Source: Oceanicola sp.
GTDB lineage: Bacteria > Pseudomonadota > Alphaproteobacteria > Rhodobacterales > Rhodobacteraceae
Direction of reading: 5' to 3'
DNA: 64,000 bases
Assembly: GCA_022447275.1 (NCBI GenBank)
Contig: JAKVBK010000004.1
Coordinates: forward strand, 62,001-126,000
Positions 33,600 to 42,710 of the stretch are shown in pieces (the stretch's first letter is position 1; every line of letters begins with the position of its first letter). Both the position numbers and the translations under genes were made by a program. The notes below the pieces were generated by a model. That model had not been told where the DNA came from and did no database searches. It saw only the letters and a program-made list of their open reading frames with translations.

Positions 33600-34475
33600 A
33601 TGGCAATCACGGCCGCTCAAGTTAAGGAACTGCGCGACACCACCGGCGCAGGCATGATGGACGCTAAGAAAGCGCTGACAGAAACAGACGGCGACATGGA
33701 AGCCGCTGTTGACTGGCTGCGCACCAAGGGCCTTGCAAAGGCTGCCAAGAAGTCCGGGCGCACCGCCGCTGAGGGCCTCGTGGCCGTTAACGTCGATGGT
33801 GCCTCCGGTGTGGCTGTCGAGGTGAACTCGGAAACCGACTTCGTTGGCAAGAATGCTGACTTCCAGGAAATGGTTGCAGGCATCGCATCTGTTGCCATCA
33901 CGGTTGACAGCGTTGAGGCGCTTGCAGAAGCCGATATGGGCGGCAAGTCCGTCTCGACCGTCATCACCGACAAGATCGCTGTCATCGGCGAAAACATGAC
34001 CCTGCGCCGGATGGCCAAGGTCGAAGGTGAAACCGTTGTGTCCTACATCCACAACTCCGTCGTGCCCGGCATGGGCAAGATCGGCGTTCTGGTTGCCATG
34101 AACGGTGGCGACGAAGCTTTTGGCAAGCAGATTGCGATGCACATCGCTGCTGCAAACCCTGCTGCGCTCTCCGAAGCCGAGCTCGACCCGGCCGTCGTGG
34201 AGAAGGAAAAAGCCGTGCAGATGGACATCGCCCGCGAGTCCGGCAAGCCCGAAGCTGTCATCGAAAAGATGATCGTCGGCCGCATGAAGAAGTGGCTGGC
34301 AGAGAACACGCTGCTCGGCCAGGCCTTCGTTGTGAATCCTGATCTCACGGTTGAGGCTGCTGCCAAAGAAGCAGGTGCCACGATCACCGGTTTTGTGCGC
34401 CTTGAAGTCGGCGAGGGCATCGAAGTCGAGAAGGAAGACTTCGCTGCTGAGGTTGCCAAGACAGCCCAAGGTTGA
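33600..34475 (+). CDS. tsf: Translation elongation factor Ts
   Basis: A 291-residue guanine-nucleotide exchange factor that regenerates EF-Tu-GTP. It contains the N-terminal UBA-like module ([18 protein letters not shown] near residue 11), [16 protein letters not shown] near 76, and the dimerisation domain with [17 protein letters not shown] near 147. The start is ATG at 33600 with AGGAG upstream; a GTG three codons earlier is possible but unlikely. A strong terminator follows. Confidence 0.98.
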   Translation: MAITAAQVKELRDTTGAGMMDAKKALTETDGDMEAAVDWLRTKGLAKAAKKSGRTAAEGLVAVNVDGASGVAVEVNSETDFVGKNADFQEMVAGIASVAITVDSVEALAEADMGGKSVSTVITDKIAVIGENMTLRRMAKVEGETVVSYIHNSVVPGMGKIGVLVAMNGGDEAFGKQIAMHIAAANPAALSEAELDPAVVEKEKAVQMDIARESGKPEAVIEKMIVGRMKKWLAENTLLGQAFVVNPDLTVEAAAKEAGATITGFVRLEVGEGIEVEKEDFAAEVAKTAQG

Positions 34476-34506
34476 TCACGCGAAGATCAGAATGTGACAA
34501 AGCTTG

Positions 34507-34537
34507 AAAGGGCGCTCTTCAATAGAGCGCCCTTTTT
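34507..34537 (+). terminator. Rho-independent terminator after tsf
   Basis: AAAGGGCGCTC and GAGCGCCCTTT form an 11-bp stem around a seven-base loop, followed by more T residues. It begins 31 bp after the tsf stop. Confidence 0.88.
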
Positions 34538-34912
34538 CATGCGTTCTCTAAGCTGTTTGCATTGCTTGAAATGAAATGGGCGGCGTCGATGGGGATATCG
34601 ACGCCGCCCAGCAACACAACGGCGGAAAAGGGATGGGGATTTTCCCGCCGCGTATCGACATGTTGGTTTTGAGATCACAATACTTCTCCCAACCAACACC
34701 CTGCAAAGCAGGGCGGACCGAGCCTCACCAAAAAAACTCGGCGGTTGCTCAATCCTATGTTCCTTGGCCAAAGCCACCACTCACGGAACAACCGGAGATT
34801 GACCTTTTACCTAACGTAACGAAAGTGGGGAAATCATGACCTGACCAGATGGTCAAAGCAGCAAAAGTCATAATATAACATTATATATCGGGCGGGTCTT
34901 ATGAAGCAATCA
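34538..34912. other. Gene-free stretch between tsf and the LuxR gene, with two dyads
   Basis: Beyond the tsf terminator this region holds a 13-bp perfect stem (GGGCGGCGTCGAT/ATCGACGCCGCCC, 34578-34609) without a strong T-run. It also holds the palindrome TGACCAGATGGTCA (34842-34855) and a very AT-rich block near 34870-34888. Short open frames here lack family resemblance and ribosome sites. Confidence 0.45.
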
Positions 34913-35749
34913 TTAGGAAGTCAAAACATAGATTTGGTTTTGAAAGCTGGCCTTAAGGACTGCCTGAGCAGTGGTATCTACATCAAGCGACTCTCGCGCG
35001 AGGCGCAGATGCTTTTCCACGGTTGCCTGGGTCAGGCCCATGATTGTGGCAATATCTGCAGTTGTCTTTCCATCGCCAACCCATTCGAGGACTTCCCGCT
35101 GTCGCTTGGTTAGCGGCCGTCGAGAATTTGCATGGGGTAAATTCAGTAATTTCAGATGGGCGACATTCGTTAATGCAAGGATCGTCCGACCATATTTCGC
35201 CCAAAGCCGATCCACTTCAGGCTGCTCTATGCCCGGTGCCGCCGCCAAGCCCACAGCGCCTTTTTCGCGGCTGGAAGAGTAGGGCAGGGAAATCGTGTAC
35301 CCCGCCACAATCCCATGAGCGCGATTGAAGGCAAAAACCTTTCTTTCTTCCTCCGTCATGTCGCCTGTTTTGGCCATCTCCGTGAGCATTTGCCAGGATT
35401 GGGCACCAATATTGCTACGCGCCCAACGAAGCATAGGAGCAGACAAAAACATGCCCGAATTCAGAAAGCCCTCCATGTAGTCCTCAGTGTGATTTGAGAG
35501 TACTACGAGGTCTTGAGGATCTCCAAAGGACGTATCAGTGCGATTGACCGTAAAACCATAGACAACGCGCGTAAAACCGTACTGCGCCATGCAGGCCTGA
35601 TACACGTCCCACAACTCATGCATATCCTTAGCCGATGCGGCGGCTTCAATGAATGAAATTAAAGACAGGTTTTCTGCCTGTTTTGCAGGCTCTGGAATTG
35701 CAATATTTGCGGAATTTGCATCCACTGGTTCACCCTCAACCGTAAACAC
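34913..35749 (-). CDS. LuxR-type regulator with divergent autoinducer-binding domain
   Basis: A 278-residue protein with an N-terminal autoinducer-binding-like domain (about 30-190) and a C-terminal LuxR helix-turn-helix (RRPLTKRQREVLEWV and ADIATIMGLTQATVEKHL, about 208-250). Counting from the conserved Trp at 119 (TraR W85), the ligand-pocket positions equivalent to TraR W57, Y61, D70 and P71 are Y91, F95, A104 and P105. The Asp that anchors the acyl-homoserine lactone amide is therefore absent. No luxI lies nearby, so it is a LuxR solo, probably with another ligand or none. The start is GTG at 35749 with AGG eight bases upstream. A TGACCT/AGGTCG dyad lies just upstream. Confidence 0.82.
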   Translation of the reverse strand: MFTVEGEPVDANSANIAIPEPAKQAENLSLISFIEAAASAKDMHELWDVYQACMAQYGFTRVVYGFTVNRTDTSFGDPQDLVVLSNHTEDYMEGFLNSGMFLSAPMLRWARSNIGAQSWQMLTEMAKTGDMTEEERKVFAFNRAHGIVAGYTISLPYSSSREKGAVGLAAAPGIEQPEVDRLWAKYGRTILALTNVAHLKLLNLPHANSRRPLTKRQREVLEWVGDGKTTADIATIMGLTQATVEKHLRLARESLDVDTTAQAVLKASFQNQIYVLTS

Positions 35750-35754
35750 ACTAA

Positions 35755-35770
35755 TGACCTGCCAAGGTCG
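35755..35770. promoter_or_regulatory. Dyad immediately upstream of the LuxR-type gene
   Basis: TGACCTGCCAAGGTCG is an inverted repeat with TGACC and GGTCG arms, 6 bp before the GTG start. A related palindrome with the same TGACC/GGTCA words lies just past the gene's 3' end (34842-34855). Autoregulation by the encoded protein is a guess from position. Confidence 0.35.
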
Positions 35771-36307
35771 TTACACACACCGTCCCCTAACTATTGATCG
35801 TATTCTTAGATCGTTGAGCAATATTTGTCCAGTTGGTCGGATATCCTTATTTTCAATTTTGCAAGCGATCGGTATTTTGCTTGCATTTAGAGTTCATAAA
35901 ATCCCAGATCACTTTCACCCTAAAATCCCCGAAATTTACACTTCTTCTAATTTTTCGCTTCGGCCTTTGTTGTCCAGATTTTGAAATTTCCCATGTAACA
36001 GTGGAGTTTAGTTGTCGAAAACCAATTCACTAGCGACCTTACTTCATCCAGCGCTGCAGTTTGCGAGATTATTCCAAGTATTCTTATTTAACATAATCAT
36101 GATTACAGGACAATCTTGTGTGGATGGCGTATAACCCGTGGGTGCTACGAAACCCCGCAAAGTCTATTACTCCAGACCTAAACATCTCTTGGTGGTTGCA
36201 CTTATCCCCTTTCGGATTGTGTCATTCACCCGCAGGAGAAGCTGCCGCATTACGAATCCAAGGCACCAAGACACTGCTGCTGAATTTTCAGGAACAGTGC
36301 TGTGCAA
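35771..36307. other. AT-rich gap between the LuxR gene and phoB
   Basis: About 540 bp clearly poorer in GC than the surroundings. It must contain the LuxR promoter, transcribed leftward. I found no open frame with family resemblance and no T-tailed terminator after phoB. The composition suggests acquired or decayed DNA. Confidence 0.4.
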
Positions 36308-37003
36308 TCAGCCCAGAGCATATCCTGCGCCGCGCACAGTGCGCAGCGGATCATCGCCGCCATGCATGCAGAGCGCCTTGCGCAGCCGCCCGATATGTAC
36401 GTCCACCGTGCGTGTGTCGACGTAGATGTCACGGCCCCAGACCCGGTCCAACAGCTGTTCGCGGGACCATACACGCCCTGGCTTCTCCATGAAGGTGCTC
36501 AAAAGCCGAAACTCTGTTGGCCCCAGTTTCAGTTCTGACGGGCCACGGAAAACACGATGTTCTTCGCTGTCGAGCACGATGTCTGCGTATTCAAGCCGAG
36601 CACCAACGCTGGCGGGTCGGGTGCGCCGCAGTTGAACGCGCACGCGCGCCATCAGCTCGATCACGCTGTAGGGCTTGATCATGTAATCGTCTGCACCGGT
36701 TTCAAGGCCCCTCACCCGGTCTACTTCTTCTGATCTGGCCGACAGCATGATGATCGGTACAGAGGCAGTTTCCGGCCGCATTTTCAAACGTCGGCACACT
36801 TCGATGCCAGATACACGCGGCAGCATCCAATCCAATACGATGATATCGGGCGGTGTTTCAGCGACGACCATCAGGGCCTCTTCGCCATCTTCTGCGCGCA
36901 GCACCTCAAAGCCTTCTGCCTGCAGATTGTATGACAGAATTTCCCGTTGCGCCGGCTCATCCTCAACGACCAAGACAACGGGCTTATCCGCAGAATGTGC
37001 CAA
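36308..37003 (-). CDS. phoB: Phosphate regulon response regulator PhoB
   Basis: A 231-residue OmpR-type regulator. The receiver domain has the acidic pocket VVEDE (12-16), phospho-acceptor D58 in VLDWMLP and K110 in MIKPYS. The winged-helix domain ends with RTVRGAGYALG, and WGRDIYVDTRTVDVHIGRLRKAL is the usual PhoB recognition region. When phosphorylated by PhoR it activates Pho-box promoters. It is last in pstS-pstC-pstA-pstB-phoU-phoB, 5 bp after phoU. Confidence 0.96.
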   Translation of the reverse strand: MAHSADKPVVLVVEDEPAQREILSYNLQAEGFEVLRAEDGEEALMVVAETPPDIIVLDWMLPRVSGIEVCRRLKMRPETASVPIIMLSARSEEVDRVRGLETGADDYMIKPYSVIELMARVRVQLRRTRPASVGARLEYADIVLDSEEHRVFRGPSELKLGPTEFRLLSTFMEKPGRVWSREQLLDRVWGRDIYVDTRTVDVHIGRLRKALCMHGGDDPLRTVRGAGYALG

Positions 37004-37008
37004 AGCTG

Positions 37009-37725
37009 CTACTCCGCAGGAGACGTCACGAAGGAAGAGCGATCGCCCTTAGGCCGTTCATCATCGGGCAACTCCCCTGTCACCAAGTAAATGACCTGCT
37101 CTGCGATGGTTGTGACGTGATCGCCCATGCGCTCGATATTCTTGGCAATGAAGTGCAGATGCATGCAGGATGTAATATTGCGCGGATCCTCCATCATGTG
37201 CGTCAGGATTTCCCGGAACAGCGCATTGTACATCTGGTCCACTTCCAGATCGCGTTCGCGCACATCTTCGGCCAGGGAAGTATCGCGCTGAATATACGCG
37301 TCTAGCGCGTCTTTCAGCATCGCTTCCACGTCGCGCGCCATCCGGCGGACAGCCGATGTTGCTCCACCGACTTGCGGCATTTCCACCAACACTTTGGAGC
37401 GCTTGGCAATGTTCTTTGCATAATCTCCGATCCGCTCGAGATTGCCCGAGATTTTCATGACCGAGAGCACCGTCCGAAGGTCACTTCCCATGGGCGCCCG
37501 CAAGGCGATGACGCGCGCGACCTCTTCTGTGATCCGCTCCTCCATCGTGTCGATAACGCGGTCACCGCGGCGCACGTCCTGCGCCAGTTGGGGATCACGC
37601 TTCTCAAGGCTGATCACGGAGTCCAGAATGGCGGCTTCCACAAGCCCGCCCATTTTCATGATCATGGCCTGCACCGCTTCAAGGTCACGGTCAAAGGCGG
37701 ATGCGATGTGTTGTGTCTCGTTCAT
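37009..37725 (-). CDS. phoU: Phosphate signalling regulator PhoU
   Basis: A 238-residue all-helical protein made of two repeated three-helix bundles. Each repeat carries the metal-binding type motif: RIGDYAKNIAKR near residue 95 and RMGDHVTTIAEQ near 202. It links the PstSCAB transporter to PhoR and keeps the regulon off when phosphate is plentiful. The ATG at 37725 has GGAGG upstream; the longer frame is unlikely. Confidence 0.96.
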   Translation of the reverse strand: MNETQHIASAFDRDLEAVQAMIMKMGGLVEAAILDSVISLEKRDPQLAQDVRRGDRVIDTMEERITEEVARVIALRAPMGSDLRTVLSVMKISGNLERIGDYAKNIAKRSKVLVEMPQVGGATSAVRRMARDVEAMLKDALDAYIQRDTSLAEDVRERDLEVDQMYNALFREILTHMMEDPRNITSCMHLHFIAKNIERMGDHVTTIAEQVIYLVTGELPDDERPKGDRSSFVTSPAE

Positions 37726-37806
37726 ATTCGTTCCTCCAGGCCTTGGAGATCTCACCGGGGTTTCAGCTTGAGATCGCCTGCCCGGCCCTCTTCAATGCGC
37801 GTCTGA

Positions 37807-37825
37807 GGCCCAAATCCGTTGGGCC
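37807..37825 (-). repeat. Hairpin between pstB and phoU
   Basis: GGCCCAA and TTGGGCC form a 7-bp perfect stem with a five-base loop, 18 bases beyond the pstB stop on the minus strand. It lacks a T-run and may be an RNA processing or stability element within the pst-pho operon. Confidence 0.4.
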
Positions 37826-37842
37826 CCTCTAAATCGTTGTCC

Positions 37843-38640
37843 TCAGCCGATGCGGCCTGTGATGTAGCTTTCTGTGCGTGGATCGCTTGGGTTTGTGAAA
37901 ATCGTGCCGGTCTCGCCAAACTCCACCAAGCTGCCCAGATGGAAAAAGGCCGTCTTCTGGCTGACCCGCGCGGCCTGCTGCATGGAGTGCGTGACGATGA
38001 CCACCGAATAGTTCTGACGCAGCTCGTCGATCAGTTCTTCCACTTGCGCGGTGGCAATTGGATCCAGCGCAGAGCACGGCTCGTCCATGAGCAACACCTC
38101 AGGTTCGGTGGCGACCGCCCGGGCGATGCACAGGCGCTGCTGCTGTCCGCCCGAAAGCCCCGTGCCGGGTGCATCAAGCCGGTCCTTCACCTCATCCCAG
38201 ATCGCACCGCGCCGCAGGGCGCGCTCGACGATTTCGTCAAGCTCTGCCTTGTTGCGGGCCAAGCCGTGGATCTTGGGCCCGTAGGCAACATTGTCATAGA
38301 TCGACTTGGGAAACGGATTGGGCTTCTGGAACACCATGCCCACCTTGGCGCGCAGTTGCACCGGATCGACGGCCTTGTCGTAGATGTCTTCGTCATCCAG
38401 CAGAATTTTGCCGGATACGCGCGCCACATCGATCGTGTCATTCATGCGATTGAGGCAGCGCAGGAAGGTCGATTTCCCACAGCCAGAGGGCCCGATGAAG
38501 GCCGTCACGGTTTTGTCTTCGATGTCGACATTGACATCCTTGATCGCGTGGGTGTCGCCGTAAAAGACGTTCACATCCTGCGCCGTAATTTTGTTTGCTT
38601 CTGTATTCGTCATTCTCTCGATCGGTCGCATGTCGTTCAT
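37843..38640 (-). CDS. pstB: Phosphate ABC transporter ATP-binding protein PstB
   Basis: A 265-residue ATPase. It has the Walker A motif [19 protein letters not shown] near residue 52, Q-loop [19 protein letters not shown], signature [14 protein letters not shown] near 165 and Walker [18 protein letters not shown]. The wording is specific to PstB. It drives phosphate import through PstCA. An alternative start ten codons in (MTNTEANK) is possible. It lies 17 bp after pstA. Confidence 0.97.
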   Translation of the reverse strand: MNDMRPIERMTNTEANKITAQDVNVFYGDTHAIKDVNVDIEDKTVTAFIGPSGCGKSTFLRCLNRMNDTIDVARVSGKILLDDEDIYDKAVDPVQLRAKVGMVFQKPNPFPKSIYDNVAYGPKIHGLARNKAELDEIVERALRRGAIWDEVKDRLDAPGTGLSGGQQQRLCIARAVATEPEVLLMDEPCSALDPIATAQVEELIDELRQNYSVVIVTHSMQQAARVSQKTAFFHLGSLVEFGETGTIFTNPSDPRTESYITGRIG

Positions 38641-38657
38641 GGGATCCGAACCTCTTG

Positions 38658-40016
38658 TTACCAGCGGCGTTCAAAACGGCGGCGCAGGAAGATTGCGAGC
38701 GCGTTCATGCAAAGAAGGAACACGAGCAGCACGATGATAGCACCGGATGCCCGTTCCACAAAGGCGGGGTCAGAGCGCTGGGTCCAGTTGTAAATCTGAA
38801 CCGGAAGCGCAGATGCGGGATCAAAGAACCCGTCAGGCGGACTGCCTGGATATTCACGGACAAAGGCCACCATGCCGATCAACAACAGCGGCGCGGTTTC
38901 CCCCAAGGCCTGGGCCAATCCGATGATCGTGCCTGTCAGGATGCCCGGAGCAGCCAGCGGCAGCACGTGATGGAAGACCGATTGCGTTTTCGAGGCCCCT
39001 ACCCCAAGCGCGGCATCCCGGATCGACGGCGGCACGGCTTTCAGCGAAGCCCGCGTCGCAATGATGATCGTAGGCAGCGTCATCAGTGTCAGCACCAGCC
39101 CCCCAACAATCGGAGCTGATTGCGGCAGCCCTGCGAAGTTGATGAACACCGCCAAGCCGAGAATACCGAACACGATCGATGGCACCGCAGCGAGGTTGGC
39201 AATGTTCACTTCGATCAGGTCTGTCAGCCAGTTTTTCGGCGCGAACTCTTCAAGATAGATCGAGGCCGCAACGCCAATGGGCAAGGCGCAGACGAGCACG
39301 ATCAACATCATGTAAAGCGAGCCCAGCATGGCCACACCCAGACCGGCCGCTTCAGGGCGCTGTCCCGATGCATCCGGCGCTGTCAGGAAGCTCCAGTTGA
39401 AGCGATTTTCCAAAACACCCGCCTCAAGGAACGCATCCGCCAGCATCAGTTGCTCTGGCGAAGTGTTCTTATCCAGCGCCGCGCTTTCCATCGTGACACG
39501 ATCTTTGAAATAGCCATCCACACGGCCATTGGCGAGCAAAGTGAAAGTCTGCGTGGTGCCGATCGCATCGGGGTTGTCCAGCACGAAATAACGCAAAGTG
39601 GCCGGCGCTTCCTTCGAGATCAGCGCGCCAGCTTCCTTGTCGCTCAGCCCTTCGATGACGATGCCATTCTCCTCCATCGCAGAAAGAACTGCGTTTTTGA
39701 TCAATGGGCTATAGCCGAAAGTTGACACCTTCTTGATGTCTTCGAGGTTGCGCTCGCCTTTCTTGTCCAGCTTGGCTTCATCAAGATACACATCGAGCGT
39801 GACATAGCTTTGCCGGAACGCAGATGCGCCGGAATTCACGATCGAGATCAGAAGCATCACAAGAGCCAGAATGCCACACATCACGGCGATCAGCCCGTAC
39901 ATCCGAAACCGCTTTTCGGCGGCATTCCTGCGGCTTGTGTGGGCATCTTCGCGCAGAAGCGATGTCTTGGCGCGCGGCGCTGCGCCGGCGGGCGGGGTCA
40001 GGGACGTGTCGGTCAT
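38658..40016 (-). CDS. pstA: Phosphate ABC transporter permease PstA
   Basis: A 452-residue permease, much longer than E. coli PstA (296). A membrane helix at about 39-62 is followed by a roughly 150-residue extracytoplasmic region. The transport domain then starts near 225, with [16 protein letters not shown] near 245 and [21 protein letters not shown] near 275. The enlarged N-terminal part is usual for PstA in alphaproteobacteria and does not indicate a fusion error. Its start overlaps the pstC stop (ATGA). Confidence 0.95.
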   Translation of the reverse strand: MTDTSLTPPAGAAPRAKTSLLREDAHTSRRNAAEKRFRMYGLIAVMCGILALVMLLISIVNSGASAFRQSYVTLDVYLDEAKLDKKGERNLEDIKKVSTFGYSPLIKNAVLSAMEENGIVIEGLSDKEAGALISKEAPATLRYFVLDNPDAIGTTQTFTLLANGRVDGYFKDRVTMESAALDKNTSPEQLMLADAFLEAGVLENRFNWSFLTAPDASGQRPEAAGLGVAMLGSLYMMLIVLVCALPIGVAASIYLEEFAPKNWLTDLIEVNIANLAAVPSIVFGILGLAVFINFAGLPQSAPIVGGLVLTLMTLPTIIIATRASLKAVPPSIRDAALGVGASKTQSVFHHVLPLAAPGILTGTIIGLAQALGETAPLLLIGMVAFVREYPGSPPDGFFDPASALPVQIYNWTQRSDPAFVERASGAIIVLLVFLLCMNALAIFLRRRFERRW

Positions 40017-41497
40017 TCGTACTGCTCCCGATATTTGCGCACGATAAACAGGGCCAGCACGTTCAGGGCCAACGTGATGACGAACAGCGTCAATCCGAGG
40101 GCGAAAGCCACCAGCGTCTCCGGCGAGGCGAAATCCGTATCGCCCGTCAACTGGCTGACGATCTTAACGGTGACAGTTGTCATGGCCTCAAACGGGTTCA
40201 GAAAGCGCCCATCTTCCCATTGCGCGGCGGCGGCCCCTGCCCCAAGCACAACGATCATGGTTTCCCCGATGGCGCGTGAGGCAGCCAGCAGCACCGCGCC
40301 GACGATGCCGGGCAGCGCCGCGGGAATGACCACCTGCTTGATCGTCTCTGAGCGCGTCGCCCCAAGCCCCAGCGAACCATCGCGCATCGCTTGGGGGACA
40401 GCGTTGATAATGTCGTCGGACAGCGAACTGACAAAGGGGATCAGCATGATGCCCATCACCAGCCCCGCTGTCAGCACCGATGAGGAGGCTGAGCCAAGGC
40501 CCGTGGGCTCTGCAATATAGTCGCGCAGAAGCGGGCCAACAGTGATCAGCGCAAACAGCCCGTACACGATCGTGGGGATACCCGCGAGGATTTCAATCAT
40601 CGGCTTGGCGGCGGCACGCATGCGCGGCGATGCATATTCCGAAAGGTAGATGGCCGTGTAGAGGCCGATTGGCACCGCCACGAGCAGGGCCAGAAATGAA
40701 ATATAGAGCGTGCCCCAGAGCAGCGGCAGGATGCCCAGATCCGATCCCCCTCCCCGGCCCGAGAAGGACGGGTTCCAGGAGGTGCCGAAAAAGAACCGCT
40801 GCCAAGGATAGTCCTGAAAGAAGCGGCTTGTCTCAAAAAGCATCGACAGCACGATGCCAACCGTTGTCAGGATCGCGATGGATGAACAGAGTATCAACAG
40901 GGCCTTGATGCCCAACTCAACCACGTTGCGCGCCCTGAATTCCGGTGCAATCTTCAGATAGGCGCCAACAAGCCCCAAAACTGCCAGCCCAAGCACAACG
41001 ATCGTCATGAGGGCGTAGGATTGGCTGGCAAGATCGCGATAGGCAATCGCAGCCCCCAGCACTTCCGGGCTTACGTCAGAGCCCAAGGCAACGCCCAAAT
41101 CGCCCAGCAACGCGCGCATACCTTCCGCCAGTTCGGGGCTGGCAACAAGCGCATCCTCGGCCAGCACGCCCTGCTCTACCGCCACATCAAGCCCAGAAGC
41201 CACACGCCGCACATCCGACATCACAAGCGCCTGTGTGCTGTCTTCGGGCAGCGCTGTCATGTCCAACGTGGCCACAACGCGGGCGTCGATCAGGATCGGC
41301 GTGATCAGCAACCAGGCGGCCATCACCAAAAGGCTCGGCACAGCTGTCAGCAAAACGCCGAACCAGCCGTAATATGCAGGCAGCGAATGCAGCTTGCGCG
41401 CATCCCCATCTGCCACGCTGATCGCCCGTGCCCGTCCCAGCAGGTAGGCGCAGCCCGCCAAGGCCAGCACGATCAGAAAGGTCCAAAGAACTGGCAT
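40013..41497 (-). CDS. pstC: Phosphate ABC transporter permease PstC
   Basis: A 494-residue permease with three or more membrane helices and an extracytoplasmic insert in its first 200 residues, then the transport domain. PIGLYTAIYLSEYASPRMR is near 300, followed by the EILAGIPTIVYGLFALITV cytoplasmic-loop motif and LGATRSETIKQVVIPAALPG near 405. It pairs with PstA to form the phosphate channel. ATG at 41497 (MPVLWTFLIV) is preferred because it opens directly into a membrane helix; upstream in-frame codons are not helix-like. Confidence 0.95.
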   Translation of the reverse strand: MPVLWTFLIVLALAGCAYLLGRARAISVADGDARKLHSLPAYYGWFGVLLTAVPSLLVMAAWLLITPILIDARVVATLDMTALPEDSTQALVMSDVRRVASGLDVAVEQGVLAEDALVASPELAEGMRALLGDLGVALGSDVSPEVLGAAIAYRDLASQSYALMTIVVLGLAVLGLVGAYLKIAPEFRARNVVELGIKALLILCSSIAILTTVGIVLSMLFETSRFFQDYPWQRFFFGTSWNPSFSGRGGGSDLGILPLLWGTLYISFLALLVAVPIGLYTAIYLSEYASPRMRAAAKPMIEILAGIPTIVYGLFALITVGPLLRDYIAEPTGLGSASSSVLTAGLVMGIMLIPFVSSLSDDIINAVPQAMRDGSLGLGATRSETIKQVVIPAALPGIVGAVLLAASRAIGETMIVVLGAGAAAAQWEDGRFLNPFEAMTTVTVKIVSQLTGDTDFASPETLVAFALGLTLFVITLALNVLALFIVRKYREQYE

Positions 41498-41594
41498 GCG
41501 CCGTGGCTCCTGTCGGTGGGCATCCGCCCGGATCATGTGGGCAGAAGACACATAAAGGGGCCAGATGCCCCCGTCGTCTGCCTCGTTTGGCCCA

Positions 41595-41658
41595 AGCACT
41601 GTCTCTCAGTGCTGTGACCCTTTGCAAAACAGGGATGGACCAAAGTAAGGCCCATCCC
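41595..41658 (-). repeat. Two hairpins between pstS and pstC
   Basis: Reading along the transcript after pstS, the first hairpin pairs GGGATGG with CCATCCC (41632-41658) and is followed by TGTTTT, like a weak terminator. The second pairs AGCACTG with CAGTGCT around a five-base loop (41595-41613). Together they would let pstS mRNA exceed the downstream permease mRNA, as is common for binding-protein genes. Confidence 0.55.
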
Positions 41659-41669
41659 CGGTGTTGGTC

Positions 41670-42710
41670 TTACATGTCGGAGGACATGGTCACTTCGTCA
41701 AACACTGTCATCTGCGTGTTTTCCAACTCAGGGTCGGCCACCAGACCGTACTCCGAGAGCGGGCCATCGCTGCCAGCAATCTCATCGGCGACGAAGAACT
41801 CGGCATATTCCTTGAGGCCGGGGATCACGCCGATATGGGCCTTCTTGATGTAGAAGAAGAGCGGACGCGATACGGGGTACTCACCGGTGGAGATCGTTTC
41901 GGTGGAAGGCGCAACATCCCCCATCGTGGCAACCTTCAGCTTGTCGGTGTTGTTCTCGTAGAACGCCAACCCAAAGATCCCGATGCCATTGGGGTTTGCA
42001 TCCAGGCGCGCCAGCGTTTCGGTGTAGTCACCGTCGATGTCAACGGAGCGGCCATCGGCGCGCACGTCGATGCAGGCATCTTCCGCATCATCTTCGGACA
42101 TGCCAGCGGCAATCATGGCCTCAAATGCGCCGGACGCTTCGCAGCCCGCCAACAGAACCTTGTCTTCAAACACTTCGCGCGTGCCGTGCTTGGTTCCGGG
42201 AATGTAGGCGTTGATGTCAGCGGCAGGCAGGTCGCTGTTGAAATCGGCCCACTGGCTGTAGGGGTTGTCTACGATGGCGCCGTCGACGAGGACTTTGGAG
42301 CCGAGGGCGTTGAAGATGTCTGCCGGCTGGAACGCGGTGAACGCAGGGCCGTCGATCTGGGAGGCAAATACAATGCCGTCATACCCGATGCGGACCTCGA
42401 TGATGTCGGTCACGCCGGCTTCTGCACAGGCTTTGATCTCTTTTTCGCGGATTTTGCGCGACGCGTTCGCCACGTCGATCGTGTTCGGCCCCACGCCTTC
42501 ACAGAACCGCTTCAGACCTGCCGAAGAGCCGCCGGATTCAACAACCGGGGTTGGGAAATCAAAGTTTTCGCCAAAGGCTTCGGCAACAATCGAAGCATAG
42601 GGAAGCACGGTGGAAGACCCTGCAACCTGCACTTGGTCACGGGCGGATGCTGCGGTGGCCCCGATCGCAGTGATGGCGAGAGCAGAAACGGCGAGTTTGG
42701 TGAAAGACAT
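41670..42710 (-). CDS. pstS: Phosphate ABC transporter substrate-binding protein PstS
   Basis: A 346-residue periplasmic protein with a signal peptide ending near ATAASARDQ (residue 24). The phosphate-contacting loops are VAGSSTVLPYA near residue 30 and ESGGSSAGLKRFCEG near 59. The residues following (DVANASRKI) correspond to the SSR loop. It captures inorganic phosphate for PstCAB. It is first in the pst operon, with a Pho box about 90 bp upstream and a small leader hairpin (42744-42762). Confidence 0.96.
   Translation of the reverse strand: MSFTKLAVSALAITAIGATAASARDQVQVAGSSTVLPYASIVAEAFGENFDFPTPVVESGGSSAGLKRFCEGVGPNTIDVANASRKIREKEIKACAEAGVTDIIEVRIGYDGIVFASQIDGPAFTAFQPADIFNALGSKVLVDGAIVDNPYSQWADFNSDLPAADINAYIPGTKHGTREVFEDKVLLAGCEASGAFEAMIAAGMSEDDAEDACIDVRADGRSVDIDGDYTETLARLDANPNGIGIFGLAFYENNTDKLKVATMGDVAPSTETISTGEYPVSRPLFFYIKKAHIGVIPGLKEYAEFFVADEIAGSDGPLSEYGLVADPELENTQMTVFDEVTMSSDM

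Noticed and set aside
34487-34780. 97-codon minus-strand frame after tsf
   Set aside because: It reads through the tsf terminator and the 13-bp stem in antisense and resembles nothing.
38658-41497. PstA and PstC read as fusion proteins because of their large N-terminal parts
   Set aside because: Enlarged N-terminal regions are usual for these permeases in alphaproteobacteria; no extra domain is recognisable.
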